Origin: Sphingobium herbicidovorans
GTDB lineage: Bacteria > Pseudomonadota > Alphaproteobacteria > Sphingomonadales > Sphingomonadaceae
Reading direction: 5' to 3'
NCBI RefSeq assembly: GCF_002080435.1
Contig: NZ_CP020539.1
Span: 62,001-126,000 of the forward strand
DNA length: 64,000 nucleotides
Shown in pieces: positions 8,970 to 17,962 of the stretch. The notes under the pieces were generated by a model. The model ran no database searches. It was not told the DNA's origin and was given only the letters and a program-made list of their open reading frames with translations. A program made the position numbers and the translations under genes. Position 1 is the stretch's first letter. Each line of letters starts with the position of its first letter.

Positions 8970-11845
8970 TCAAGATGCCGGGAACGGATCATCATCGCCC
9001 GGTTCGCGCGGCGTCACAAAGCGCGCTGCTCTGGGAGAAATCCAGCGTTCAATGCCTTCCACGATCTCGTAGATCACCGGCACGAAGATCAGCGACAAAG
9101 CTGTGGACGTAATCAGTCCGCCGATAACGGCGAGCGCCATCGGCTGACGGAACTCCGAACCCTCACCAATTCCCAGCGCGGTGGGAAGCATGCCCGCGGC
9201 CATTGCGACCGTCGTCATGACAATCGGCCTTGCGCGTTCGCGGCACGCATTGCGCAAGGCTTCGGTCATCGGCACACCCGCCCGCTCCTCCTCAATCGCA
9301 AATTCCACGAGCAGGATCGAATTTTTGGCACATAGCCCCAGCAACATCAGCAGGCCGATCATGGCAGGCAGGTCCAGCGTCTTGCCGAACAGAACCAGTG
9401 CAGCAAAAGCGCCAAGCAGTGACAAGGGAAGCGCAGCCAGAATCACCACTGGCTTGAAGAAACCCTTGAACAACAGGACGAGCACCGAAAATGTAAGGCC
9501 GATGCCTGCTGCGATGGCCATCATGAAGCCGCCGAACAGTTCTGCGATCGCTTCGGAATCGCCCTCTTTCGCCTGTTGCACGCCATCGGGAAGATTGCGC
9601 ATCACCGGAAGCGCGGCGACTTCCTCCAGCGCCTGTCCCAATGTCCGCCCCGCGATGAGATCGGCTTCCACCGAGACGCGCCTTTCCCGATCATAACGGA
9701 CGATCTTGCCGGGACCTGCCTTGAACTGAATATCGGCGACAGCCGCCAACGGCGTCGTCTTTCCGTCGATGGTCGGAACCCGCAGACTGGCGATAGATTC
9801 CAGATCCTGCCGCGATTGTTCGGGTAAGCGGACGCGTATCGGCACACGCTCGTCGCCGTCCGAATATTTCGCGACACTGGCATCGATATCGCCAATGGTT
9901 GCAACTCGCAGGACCTGCGCCAGCGTACGGCTATCCACGTTTAGGCGAGCAGCTTCTTCAGGACGCGGCGTCACGATCAGTTCGGGGCCAGCAGGCGGCG
10001 GGGCCGGTCGTGGATCGGAGATCGATGGCACACGGCGCATCTGGCGCAGCAACTCGATCTGCGTACGCTCCAGCGCCTGCCCATCTTCCCCAGCCAGCAC
10101 AATGTTCACCGATGCCGAACCGAATGAGCCTTGGTTGGACAGCCGGATATCTGGCACGTCGCGTAATTTGGGCCTTATGATCTGGCGAAACTCATCTGTA
10201 GTGACGTCCCTGTGCTTCTTCAGCACGACCGTCAATGTCCCCGATCTAAGGTCGTCACCGTCGCTAAATCCCCCGGACGTTGATCCGACCTGCGCAAAGA
10301 CGCGCTCCACAGCAGGTTCGGACAGCAGCAGCCGGGTGGCCCCGTTCACAGCGCGATCCATGTCGTCGCGCGTCGCACCGGGCGGGCCCTGAACAGCGAT
10401 GTAAAGATAGCCGGGATTGCCGATGGGCTGGAAACCGATAGGTGTCGTACTTGCGAGCAGCAAGGACAAGAGGAATATCCCTGCGCCGATCGCCATCGTC
10501 ATCCATCGATGCGCGAGGGCCCAATTCAGGATTCGGCCATATACCGGATTAACCGGCCGCTTTTCCCGATGCGTCCTGTCCTTCAGCGGCACCAGGAAAT
10601 AAGCCGCCATCAGCGGCGTAAGAAGACGCGCGACGACCAGAGAAAAAAGAACTGCCACGGCGACGGTAAGACCGAATTCGCGGAAAAACTGCCCCGCTTG
10701 TCCGGGAATCAGGGATACGGGCGCGAACACAGCAATAATCGTCGCAGTCGTAGCCATGACGGCCAGCCCGATGGAATCAGCGCCGATCAGTGCGGCGCGG
10801 TAGGGACTTTCGCCCGCCTCGATCCGCTTTTCGATATTCTCGACTTCCACGATTGCGTCGTCGACCAGAATGCCGATCACCAATGTCAACGCCAGCAGCG
10901 TGATGCTGTTGAGGCTGAAGCCCATTGCCGTCATCGCCACAAATGTCGGGATCAGTGACAGCGGCATGGCAACGGCGGCGATGAATGTCGCACGCCAGTT
11001 GCGCAGGAAGAGATAGACGACGAGAACGGCGAGGAAAATTCCCTCGATCAGCACATGCTGGGTCGAAGCGAAGCTGCGCCGCGTGGAATCCACGGTGGAA
11101 ACCAGCTTGGTGAAGGTTACGCCGCGATGATCCGCCTGTAGCTGCGCGATAGCCGCGAGGGCGCGATCCTCGACGCTGATGTCGCTCGCATCGCGCGTCT
11201 TGCTGATCTGGATGGCCGTGACCGGCCTTCCGTCCAACCGCGCGAAGCTCCGCTTCTCCGCCGCCCCGTCGCCAATCTCGGCAATGTCGGACAAACGCAC
11301 GTAGCGGCCCTGCACCGGGATCGAAAGGGCGCGTAACCGGTCTATCGTTGCGGATGATCCCAATACGCGGATCGTCTGTTCGACCGCGCCTACATCCGCG
11401 CGGCCGCCTGGATCATCGCTGCCGAACGCGGCGAGCGCGTTGTTCACCTGGGGCGCGGTGACGCCGAGCGCCGCCATACGTTGCGGGTCGAGCACGACAT
11501 TGATTTCCCGCTCTGCGCCGCCGATCCGTCGAACCTGCGCCACGCCCTGTTGGGCCTGCAAGGCGCGCGTTACGACCTTGTCGATAAAGCGGGACAATTC
11601 CGTGTCACCCATGGCGGGAGCGGTAACCGCATAGGTCAGGATGGGCGCACTATCGATGTCCAGTCGTTGCACCAGCGGCGGATCAATGCCTGGCGGCAAT
11701 TCCACGCGAACGCGTTCCACTGCCGTCCGGACATCGTCAGTCGCCTTCTGCATGTCGCTATGAAGTTCGAACTCTACCGTGGTCGTGGACGATCCGAGCA
11801 CCGCAGTCGAACTGATATGCTTGACGCCCGCAACCCCGCTCAGGG
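8970..11845 (-). pseudogene. RND efflux permease (HAE1/AcrB type), 5' end removed by IS6100-like copy 1
   Basis: Inner-membrane proton-driven multidrug exporter subunit. About 960 residues remain of a protein normally 1030-1060 long: the first transmembrane helix and early porter domain are missing because the insertion sequence begins at 11846. What remains is intact in frame: porter subdomains, the helix group starting HVLIEGIFLAVLVVYLFLR, the conserved GILVDDAIVEVENIEKR (transmembrane helix 4 proton-relay region), the second half with LLGLCAKNSILLVEFA, and a cytoplasmic tail. Without its start and first helix a functional pump is unlikely. No membrane fusion partner is visible; it would have lain upstream, on the side now replaced by the insertion. 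Confidence 0.9.
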
Positions 11846-12726
11846 GGCTCTGTTGCAAACTCTGACACGGTTTCCAAGATTGGGCTCATGTACTGTCAAG
11901 GTCAGTTGCGATGAACGATTTCAAAGGACGGCATTTTACCGGCGAGGTCATCCTATGGGCGGTGCGCTGGTATTGTCGATACGGCATCAGCTACCGTGAT
12001 CTCGAGGAAATGCTGTCCGAGCGTGGGATCGATGTCGATCATACGACGATCTATCGCTGGGTGCAGCGCTACGCGCCGGAGATGGAGAAGCGTCTCCGCT
12101 GGTTCTGGCGGCGCGGCTTTGATCCGAGCTGGCGTCTGGATGAGACCTACGTAAAGGTGCGGGGCAAATGGACCTACCTGTACCGGGCGGTCGACAAACG
12201 GGGCGACACGATTGATTTCTATCTGTCATCGACACGCAGCGCCAAAGCGGCGAAGCGCTTTCTGGGCAAAGCTCTTCGTGGCCTGAAGGACTGGGAAAAG
12301 CCGGCCAAACTCAATACCGACAAGGCACCCAGCTACGGCGCAGCAATCGCTGAGCTGAAACGCGAAGGCAAACTGGCGGCGGAAACCGAGCACCGGCAGG
12401 TGAAATATCTGAACAACGTGCTCGAGGCCGACCACGGCAAGCTGAAGATGCTGATCAAGCCGGTACGTGGCTTCAAGTCGATGCCAACGGCCTACGCCAC
12501 GATCAAGGGCTTCGAGGTCATGCGCGCCCTACGCAAAGGACAGGCCCAGGCATGGTGCCTGCAGCCAGGTATCATGGGGAGGTGCGCCTGGTTGAAAGAG
12601 CATTCGGAATTGGACCCTCGGCCCTGACCGAAACCATGATTATGCTCAATAAGCATTTCGCCAATGCTGCCTAATCCCCCAACTGGGTGACGCCGCGCGG
12701 CCGTGCCCCATGTTTGCAACAGAGCC
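11846..12726 (+). mobile_element. IS6-family element (IS6100-like), copy 1
   Basis: 881 bp bounded by 14-bp perfect terminal inverted repeats GGCTCTGTTGCAAA / TTTGCAACAGAGCC. It has one base fewer than copy 2 because of a missing G inside tnpA. The 8-bp flanks (GCTCAGGG left, CCCTTGTG right) do not match, so this is not a simple insertion; IS6-family elements move by cointegrate formation, and adjacent deletions are common. It separates sphingomonad DNA on the left from the IncP-1 remnant on the right and is in direct orientation with copy 2. Confidence 0.9.
11911..12674 (+). pseudogene. tnpA: IS6100-like transposase, frameshifted
   Basis: DDE transposase of the IS6 family, with Asp77, Asp137 and Glu172 in the expected D-x59-D-x34-E spacing. 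Compared with the intact copy at 48694, one G is missing from a run (ATGGGGAGG here, ATGGGGGAGG there) at about 12575. The frame shifts after residue 222 and ends early at 12627, replacing the last 32 residues. The catalytic triad lies before the shift, so residual activity cannot be excluded, and the missing base could be a sequencing error in a G run. Confidence 0.85.
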
Positions 12727-12797
12727 CCCTTGTGCATTGGAAAACTTCCTTCCTGGCGTCCGTTGAAATGGCCCGACCGAAGCCGGGCCGTGGCTTC

Positions 12798-13028
12798 CTA
12801 CCAGCGCACCCGCGCTTTGGCCCGCAGCACGTCCTTATCCGACCACTGCGCCCTTGCATCGCCTTCCAGCGTGCAGCCGGTGAAGTACGCCTTGGCCCGC
12901 AGTTCCTCGGCCTTGCGTACCAGCTCGGCCGCCTCGTCCAGCAGCGCCCCGATCTCGTCACGGCGAGCAGGGAAGTCGGTCTTTGCCGCCTCCGGCAACT
13001 CGTCAATCCACGGCATGATCTTGCTCAT
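12798..13028 (-). CDS. kleA: KleA, IncP-1 stable-inheritance operon protein
   Basis: A 76-residue highly charged, mostly helical protein recognised as KleA, the first gene of the kle operon of IncP-1 plasmids, which contributes to plasmid maintenance or host range by an unresolved mechanism. It begins MSKIMPWIDELPEAA at 13028; an in-frame ATG upstream (13073) lies at the promoter and is unlikely. The remaining kle genes should follow downstream, but IS6100-like copy 1 starts only 72 bp past the stop, so the operon is cut to its first gene. Expression is from the KorA/KorC-controlled promoter at 13079-13121. Confidence 0.85.
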   Translation of the reverse strand: MSKIMPWIDELPEAAKTDFPARRDEIGALLDEAAELVRKAEELRAKAYFTGCTLEGDARAQWSDKDVLRAKARVRW

Positions 13029-13078
13029 CGGAATTTCTCCGGTTTTGACCTGGACAACACGCCCGGCCTTCACTTGTA

Positions 13079-13121
13079 ATATTAGGGCAAATTGCCCTAG
13101 CTGTCAAGCGTTTTAGCTAAA
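13079..13121 (-). promoter_or_regulatory. kle promoter with KorC and KorA operators
   Basis: On the minus strand TTGACA (13102-13107) and TAATAT (13079-13084) are separated by exactly 17 bp. The KorC operator palindrome TAGGGCAAATTGCCCTA (13083-13099) fills the spacer, and the KorA operator core TTTAGCTAAA (13112-13121) sits just upstream of the -35. This is the classical dual-repressor layout of IncP-1 kle and klc promoters. A further palindrome, TTTAGCCGCTAAA, occurs at about 13157-13169. Confidence 0.9.
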
Positions 13122-13183
13122 CTTTATCCATTATATCCACTTTGTTTAGCTTGAGTTTAGCCGCTAAATTTTCCCCTTGGCGT

Positions 13184-13438
13184 TCAAACCTCTTTCCAAA
13201 TGACCCCCAAGCCGGCGAAGTCGCATAGCAGCGCCCACGCGGCATAAGGGATCATCGTTTCTTCACCGATCCAGCGCCTTACGGTGCGGTCGCCCTTGGC
13301 TCCAAGGCCCAACGCCTTCGCCGCTGCGCCGCCGGTGAATCCGGCCAGCCGCAGTACCTCCCGGATTTCTTCCCCGGTCGGCTGCTGCCAGCGGAACGCC
13401 GGGCGCAGGCATTCGAGCCTGATATTTGCCTCTGTCAT
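13184..13438 (-). CDS. korC: KorC transcriptional repressor
   Basis: An 84-residue helix-turn-helix repressor of the IncP-1 kilC/kilE regulon. It binds palindromes like the two seen at 13083-13099 and 14996-15012 and so represses kleA and its own klcA-klcB-korC operon. The HTH spans roughly residues 20-55 (EIREVLRLAGFTGGAAAKAL then KGDRTVRRWIGEE). The ATG at 13438 overlaps the klcB stop (ATGA), showing translational coupling; the open frame extends further upstream but only through klcB. Its regulatory sites are intact, so this small circuit may still operate even though the rest of the plasmid backbone is missing. Confidence 0.9.
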   Translation of the reverse strand: MTEANIRLECLRPAFRWQQPTGEEIREVLRLAGFTGGAAAKALGLGAKGDRTVRRWIGEETMIPYAAWALLCDFAGLGVIWKEV

Positions 13439-14466
13439 GACTTGTTTTCTCCTGGTGAACTCAAAAGCCGCAACTGGTCGAATCCGTAGCAGGATTGAAC
13501 ACAACGCGGGTCGTACTCGGTCACTTTCCGGCCGTTCCGATTGACGCGATACCGGGGCGGCCGGTCGTCATGCGCCCATACTTGGCGCGTGTCGTGGCTG
13601 ACCTTGGTAATGATGATTTTCTTGCCGACTTCTCCCTTGAAAGCGTGATGGTGAACGCTGACCACTTCGCACCTGGCACCGGGCCGGAAGCCGCCCGCCG
13701 CTTCTTCCTTGGCGTACAACTCGGCGGCCTCGGCCGCCTTGATCTTCGCCTTTGCCTCGGCCGCCCACTTGCGGGCGATGAACGCCCGATGCGCCGGCAG
13801 CACAACATCGACCAGGACAAAACCCGTGGGCACCTCCACGGTCGCCGGTTCCCGGCGTGCCGGCGGGATCAAGTCGGCCGTCCAGTCGGGCAGGGCATAG
13901 CCGGCCAGCCGGTCGCGGCTTTCCGGCTCGATCAGCTTGGGCCGCTTTTCCTTGAGGATGGCCGCGAAGATCGCGGCCGCCACGGCATCGACGGTCATGC
14001 CGCCGCGCAGCCGGTCGAAGTGCGAGCGGTAGCCGGTTTCCGAAATGAATGGCTTGTCCAGGTCAACGGCTTTGAACTCGAAATGGCTTCCCATGACGCC
14101 TACACCGCCACCAAAATCAACCAGGGCGCGCAGGCCCTCGACTTCGACCAGGAACTGGCCAGCCTGGCCCCAGCAAGGCACGTCACCAGGCGCGGCGCTG
14201 CAATGTCGGTCAATCACGCACCCAGCGGCCTCCGGGCCACCCTGGCAACCAAAAAACGTCCCACCATTGAGTTTCCAGGTCACGGCCTCGTAACGGGTCG
14301 TCGCCCGCTCGACCGCTGCATCGTCGCAGGCCATTACGCCGGCGTGCAGCTCGGCCACGGCGGCCCTGGCCAAGTCCAGCAGGCCAACCCGGTCAGTCGG
14401 CATCGAGGCGGCCAGCTCGGCCATCAATTCGTCGCGTTCATCGCGCTGTGATGTGGTTTTCTTCAT
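13435..14466 (-). CDS. klcB: KlcB, IncP-1 backbone protein of unknown function
   Basis: A 343-residue soluble protein recognised as KlcB from its position between klcA and korC and its IncP-1-typical sequence. Start ATG at 14466 (MKKTTSQRDERDEL); an upstream in-frame start at 14514 would overlap klcA and is less likely. It has an alanine/lysine-rich helix around residues 245-270 (AAEAKAKIKAAEAAELY) and a C-terminal segment resembling small beta-barrel domains (GEVGKKIIITKVSHDTRQVW). Its role is unknown; it is dispensable in some IncP-1 plasmids. It is coupled to korC by a 4-bp overlap. Confidence 0.8.
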   Translation of the reverse strand: MKKTTSQRDERDELMAELAASMPTDRVGLLDLARAAVAELHAGVMACDDAAVERATTRYEAVTWKLNGGTFFGCQGGPEAAGCVIDRHCSAAPGDVPCWGQAGQFLVEVEGLRALVDFGGGVGVMGSHFEFKAVDLDKPFISETGYRSHFDRLRGGMTVDAVAAAIFAAILKEKRPKLIEPESRDRLAGYALPDWTADLIPPARREPATVEVPTGFVLVDVVLPAHRAFIARKWAAEAKAKIKAAEAAELYAKEEAAGGFRPGARCEVVSVHHHAFKGEVGKKIIITKVSHDTRQVWAHDDRPPRYRVNRNGRKVTEYDPRCVQSCYGFDQLRLLSSPGENKS

Positions 14467-14506
14467 GGTATGAAGTGGCCCCGGCCGAAACCGGGGCCGC
14501 CCCTCA

Positions 14507-14941
14507 TCAGTCAATAGCGCGGTAAATCTGCGCCGCCTCGGCGTGCGTACCGGCGTACTCGCGCAACCAGTGGTAGCGGTCGATCAGAGCATCGCATTCG
14601 TCCGTGCCCTGGGTTTCGGCCGCAAGCTGGCCCAGCACGAACAAGGTGGCGACGATCCCGGCCGCATCAGCGGACATTTCGCCGCCGTAGCCGTTGCCAT
14701 CGACTTCCAGGCGCAGCCGGCCCAGCACCGGAGCCATGTAGAACCCGCCATTGGTCAGCGTGTAGTAGTTCCAGAACCCGCCGTTGTAGCCTTCGGCCAG
14801 TCGGCGCATCCAGCCATACACCAGGGCTTCGCCGCGCATCATCAGGCGCGGGCCAAAGTAGGTCGGCAGGAAGTCCAGGCGGTGTTCGTCGTCCACCAGG
14901 ACGGCGGCCAGCGGGATCAGTTCTTGAGCTTGGTTGTTCAT
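14507..14941 (-). CDS. klcA: KlcA antirestriction protein
   Basis: A 144-residue KlcA/ArdB-family protein that protects incoming plasmid DNA from host type I restriction. The family pattern is clear: DEHRLDFLPTYFGPRLMMRG near the start, NGGFWNYYTLTNGGFYMAP in the centre (about residues 51-69) and a terminal helical region with LIDRYHWLREYA. Start ATG at 14941; the frame continues upstream to 14986 into the operator zone, as in kleA. It heads the klcA-klcB-korC operon. Confidence 0.9.
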   Translation of the reverse strand: MNNQAQELIPLAAVLVDDEHRLDFLPTYFGPRLMMRGEALVYGWMRRLAEGYNGGFWNYYTLTNGGFYMAPVLGRLRLEVDGNGYGGEMSADAAGIVATLFVLGQLAAETQGTDECDALIDRYHWLREYAGTHAEAAQIYRAID

Positions 14942-14991
14942 CGGAAGTTCTCCGGTTTTGACCTGAGCAACATGCCCGGCCTTCATCTGTA

Positions 14992-15035
14992 ATATTAGGG
15001 CAAATTGCCCTAGCTGTCAAGTGTTTTTAGCTAAA
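14992..15035 (-). promoter_or_regulatory. klc promoter with KorC and KorA operators
   Basis: The architecture matches the kle promoter: -35 TTGACA (15015-15020) and -10 TAATAT (14992-14997) with a 17-bp spacer occupied by the KorC operator (14996-15012), and a KorA core TTTAGCTAAA at 15026-15035. An additional palindrome TTTAGCGGCTAAA follows at about 15041-15053. Confidence 0.9.
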
Positions 15036-15080
15036 CTTTTTTTAGCGGCTAAAAATGGTTTGCAGTGAACGGCCCGAAAT

Positions 15081-15098
15081 GTTATATTTAGATATAAC
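15081..15098. promoter_or_regulatory. Candidate autoregulatory operator of pemIK
   Basis: The inverted repeat GTTATAT-N4-ATATAAC lies 21 bp before pemI and next to its ribosome-binding site GAAAGGAG. Position and symmetry suit the autorepressor site of a MazE/PemI antitoxin. Confidence 0.55.
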
Positions 15099-15118
15099 TT
15101 TCTGAAAGGAGCATCACC

Positions 15119-15376
15119 ATGCACACAACGAATCTCCGCAAGGTCGGCGGATCGGTCATGTTGGCCGTCCCGCCGGCGATCCTCGATCTGCTGCAATTGC
15201 AGGCCGGGGCCACGGTCGGCGTAGCCGTTACCGATGGCCGCCTGGTAGTCGATCCCAGGCCCCAGCCGCGCTACACGATGGCCGAGCTGCTGGCCGCCTC
15301 GGACTATTCGCAGCCACAAACTGCGGAAGAACGGGAATGGGTCGATGCCCCGGCAGTGGGGCGTGAGCTGATATGA
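15119..15376 (+). CDS. pemI: PemI/MazE-type antitoxin
   Basis: An 85-residue antitoxin with an amino-terminal AbrB/SpoVT swapped-hairpin DNA-binding domain (LRKVGGSVMLAVPPAILDLL, residues 5-24) and a short acidic carboxyl-terminal tail that would wrap the toxin. AGGAG precedes the ATG. Its stop overlaps the expected start of pemK (ATATGA, 15371-15376). Such pemIK modules are found beside oriV in several IncP-1 plasmids and act as post-segregational killing systems. Confidence 0.9.
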   Translation: MHTTNLRKVGGSVMLAVPPAILDLLQLQAGATVGVAVTDGRLVVDPRPQPRYTMAELLAASDYSQPQTAEEREWVDAPAVGRELI

Positions 15377-15698
15377 GGCGGGGGACATTTACCTGGTGTC
15401 GCTTGATCCCACCGAAGGCCGTGAGCAACGCGGCAGCCGGCCGGTGCTGGTCGTATCGCCGGCCGAGTTCAACGCGGCAACGAAACTGCCGGTGTGCTTG
15501 CCGATCACGAACGGCGGCGATTTCGCCCGCCGGATCGGTTTCGCGGTGCCGATTTCCGGCATCAAGACAACCGGCGTCGTTCGCTGCGATCAACCCCGCG
15601 TGCTCGATCTTGCAGCGCGTACCGCTCGCAAGGTGGACACGCTCCCGGCTCCTATCCTTGATGAAGTGCTGGCCAAGGTCGCCACGCTGTTCCAGTAG
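15373..15698 (+). pseudogene. pemK: PemK/MazF-type endoribonuclease toxin, frameshifted at codon 3-4
   Basis: mRNA-interferase toxin of the PemK/MazF fold. The ATG at 15373 gives MRRG and then leaves frame, whereas the toxin frame reads GDIYLVSLDPTEGREQRGSR, the conserved MazF start, followed by RPVLVVSP, LPITNGGDFARRIGF and a VVRCDQPRVLDL tract. Six Gs after ATGAGGC would join the two frames; five are present (15380-15384). As written, translation would need the GTG at 15396, which omits the first beta-strand and the conserved GDIYLV. Either the toxin is inactive or one base was lost from a G run during sequencing. Confidence 0.75.
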
Positions 15699-16130
15699 TC
15701 AATCCGCGCCCTTCGGTGTGTTCTTAACACTTGAGGGGCGCTTTCCCTGGCCGTGTCGGCCGCCTTTTCTCCTTGGCGTAAAACCTGCTGCCTTCCAGTT
15801 CGCACCGATCTTCGATTAGTGCGCAGATGGTGGCTTCACTGCGGCCTTGACAGTCGGGGAGTCCAGAGGGGCGGTAGCCCCTTTGGGCATAGCGCAGCGT
15901 AAGCGCACAAAATTTGCTTCTTTCCAGGCGCTTGCGCCTGGTTCAACCGATGGCAGCGCCGTAGGCGCTCCATTTTTGGGGTGAGGACGCGCAGCGGCCG
16001 AGGGGCTTGCCCCTGGGGGATGGGAGGCCGCGCAGCGGCCGGGAGGGATCGAGAAGGGGGGCACCCCCTTCGGCGGCCGGTTCTTCCTCGCGCCGGTTTT
16101 TTTCCTGGCTTGTCGATTTTTTCGCCAGCC
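15699..16130. other. G+C-rich spacer before oriV with an inverted iteron
   Basis: No gene is supported. At 15725-15739 a single iteron in the opposite orientation (TAACACTTGAGGGGC) resembles the isolated iterons that flank oriV in IncP-1 plasmids and help control copy number. The rest is G+C-rich sequence with short repeats of GCAGCGGCC type around 15990-16040. Confidence 0.6.
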
Positions 16131-16662
16131 TGGTTATTCTTCTAGGTTATATATAAGGTTTAAAGATAGGTTAAAAGAAAGGTTAGAGGCCCTGAAAAAC
16201 GCTCGTAAGGCGTTGATACGCCAAGGGAAAGGTGAACAGGCCCGCCCCTCAAGTGTCAATGGATAAGCCCCTCAAGTGTCAGTAGTCGGCCCCTCAAGTG
16301 TTAGGAAAGCCGCCCCTCAAGTGTTAGCAGGCCCGCCCCTCAAGTGTCAGTAGGGAAGGGCACTTGCTAACAGGGTTATCCACAATTCCTGTGGAAAACT
16401 TCCCCGAAATCAGCCGGATACGTGCCATGAAACGCGGTCTCGGGTGGCGATCTGGCCAAAATCGACCGTAGCCCCTCAAGTGTCAGTAGTGCGCCGGCAT
16501 GGTCGGCCCCTCAAGTGTTAACAACGGCCCTTCAAGTGTCATCGTCGGCCGAGTTGTCCCAAAACTATCCACACCGTCGCCGGTATCCAGGCGGCCGGTG
16601 GTCGCCGGCACTTCCTGGCTTCCGGTCGGCTCGTGGAAGGGCCACAAGGCCCGCAGGCAGGC
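16131..16662. other. oriV: IncP-1 vegetative replication origin, oriV (copy A)
   Basis: Origin bound by the TrfA initiator. An A+T-rich tract (about 16136-16186) is followed by five iterons of the form GCCCCTCAAGTGTYA at 16244, 16267, 16289, 16312 and 16335, spaced 22-23 bp so that they share one helix face. Next come a perfect DnaA box TTATCCACA (16376-16384) and an inverted one, TGTGGAAAA (16390-16398). A second group of three iterons lies at 16471, 16506 and 16527. This order (A+T tract, five iterons, DnaA boxes) is that of RK2-type oriV. No trfA is present in the window. Confidence 0.9.
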
Positions 16663-17144
16663 GGTTAGAGGCCCTGAAAAACGCTCGTAAGGCGTTGATA
16701 CGCCAAGGGAAAGGTGAACAGGCCCGCCCCTCAAGTGTCAATGGATAAGCCCCTCAAGTGTCAGTAGTCGGCCCCTCAAGTGTTAGGAAAGCCGCCCCTC
16801 AAGTGTTAGCAGGCCCGCCCCTCAAGTGTCAGTAGGGAAGGGCACTTGCTAACAGGGTTATCCACAATTCCTGTGGAAAACTTCCCCGAAATCAGCCGGA
16901 TACGTGCCATGAAACGCGGTCTCGGGTGGCGATCTGGCCAAAATCGACCGTAGCCCCTCAAGTGTCAGTAGTGCGCCGGCATGGTCGGCCCCTCAAGTGT
17001 TAACAACGGCCCTTCAAGTGTCATCGTCGGCCGAGTTGTCCCAAAACTATCCACACCGTCGCCGGTATCCAGGCGGCCGGTGGTCGCCGGCACTTCCTGG
17101 CTTCCGGTCGGCTCGTGGAAGGGCCACAAGGCCCGCAGGCAGGC
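16181..17144 (+). repeat. 482-bp perfect tandem direct repeat in oriV
   Basis: Two head-to-tail copies, 16181-16662 and 16663-17144, each starting GGTTAGAGGCCCTGAAAAAC and ending CCGCAGGCAGGC. Copy A is preceded by the A+T-rich tract; copy B runs into the normal downstream sequence. Confidence 0.95.
16663..17144. other. oriV core, tandem duplicate (copy B)
   Basis: A direct repeat of 16181-16662 with an offset of 482 bp and no difference noticed on reading. It contains another eight iterons and the DnaA boxes but begins at the inner edge of the A+T-rich tract, so it lacks the strand-opening region. The extra iterons could still titrate TrfA and take part in handcuffing. Confidence 0.9.
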
Positions 17145-17190
17145 CGCAAGCCCAGCGGCTAGGGCCATAGGCCCGGTGAGCGTCGGAAAG

Positions 17191-17962
17191 GGGGTCTCCT
17201 CGTTTTCAGTGCAATAAGTGACGGTACGCAAAGCTAGCACTGGCGCGGGGGTGGTCTGGGTAGACCGTTGATTTCATTGACTTTCCTGTTCGCTTTGTAA
17301 ACGGGTATGGTGGCCTCCCACTTTTGAGGTTCACGATGCAGGGTTGGCACACAACGTTTTTGGGGATGCGTGGGCTCCCCCGCGATATCAGCGACTTCGA
17401 GATGAAGGCATTTTTCACCTTCGATGGTGCCGAGCGCGACGCAATCAATGCACGCCGAGGTGATTCCCACAAGCTTGGTCTGGCGCTCCATATTGGTTTC
17501 CTGCGCATGAGTGGGCGTTTGCTCGGTGCCTTTCGGGTAATTCCAGTAGCCTTGTGGCGCCACCTTGGCAACGAGCTTGGCATTGCAGCACCAGAAGTCG
17601 CCTCGCTGAGAGCCATGTATGAACGCGGGCGCACGCTATTCGATCACCAACAAGTAGCCTGCACGGTCCTTGGATTCCAGTGGATGAGCGAGCACCAGCG
17701 CCGCTCACTGGTACGTGAACTGCGCGACGAAGTGGCGCGCTGCGCCGACCGCGATCAGCTACTCGTGCGGGCGCGTCAATGGCTGTACAAGAACAAGCTG
17801 GTGATCGTGCACGAGCGGGCAATTCGGACACTGATTGCGGCGGCACTTGCCCAGCTTGAAGTTGAAACAGGCACCGCCATCGCCGCCAGCGTTGATCCAG
17901 CAACACTTGATCGCTGGCGAGCCTCAGTTTCAGAGCTGCGCCCAGATGGACAAACCCAGCAG
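17191..17962 (+). mobile_element. IS1071, left end only
   Basis: The terminal repeat GGGGTCTCCTCGTTTTCAGT starts at 17191 and continues with the long IS1071 end sequence, followed by the start of its transposase gene. The element is cut at about 17962, where IS91-like sequence begins. IS1071 is a Tn3-family element that commonly brackets catabolic genes inserted between oriV and trfA of IncP-1 plasmids. Only one partial copy is present here, so the composite transposon has lost its mobility. Confidence 0.9.
17336..17962 (+). pseudogene. tnpA: IS1071 TnpA, amino-terminal fragment
   Basis: About 209 residues of a Tn3-family transposase normally near 970 residues. The fragment starts MQGWHTTFLGMRGLPRDI and covers the amino-terminal DNA-binding region only; the DDE catalytic core is absent. 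After position 17962 the frame runs out of phase through IS91-like DNA and ends at 18037, adding about 24 unrelated residues. Confidence 0.9.

Noticed and set aside
11838..12734. Target-site duplication around IS6100-like copies
   Set aside because: The 8-bp flanks GCTCAGGG/CCCTTGTG and GATCAGCC/ATATTCAG do not match within or between copies 1 and 2.
16244..17023. Regular short repeats that could look like a CRISPR array
   Set aside because: The repeats are 15-17 bp, 22-23 bp apart, with spacers of only 7-8 bp and adjacent DnaA boxes; they are IncP-1 oriV iterons.
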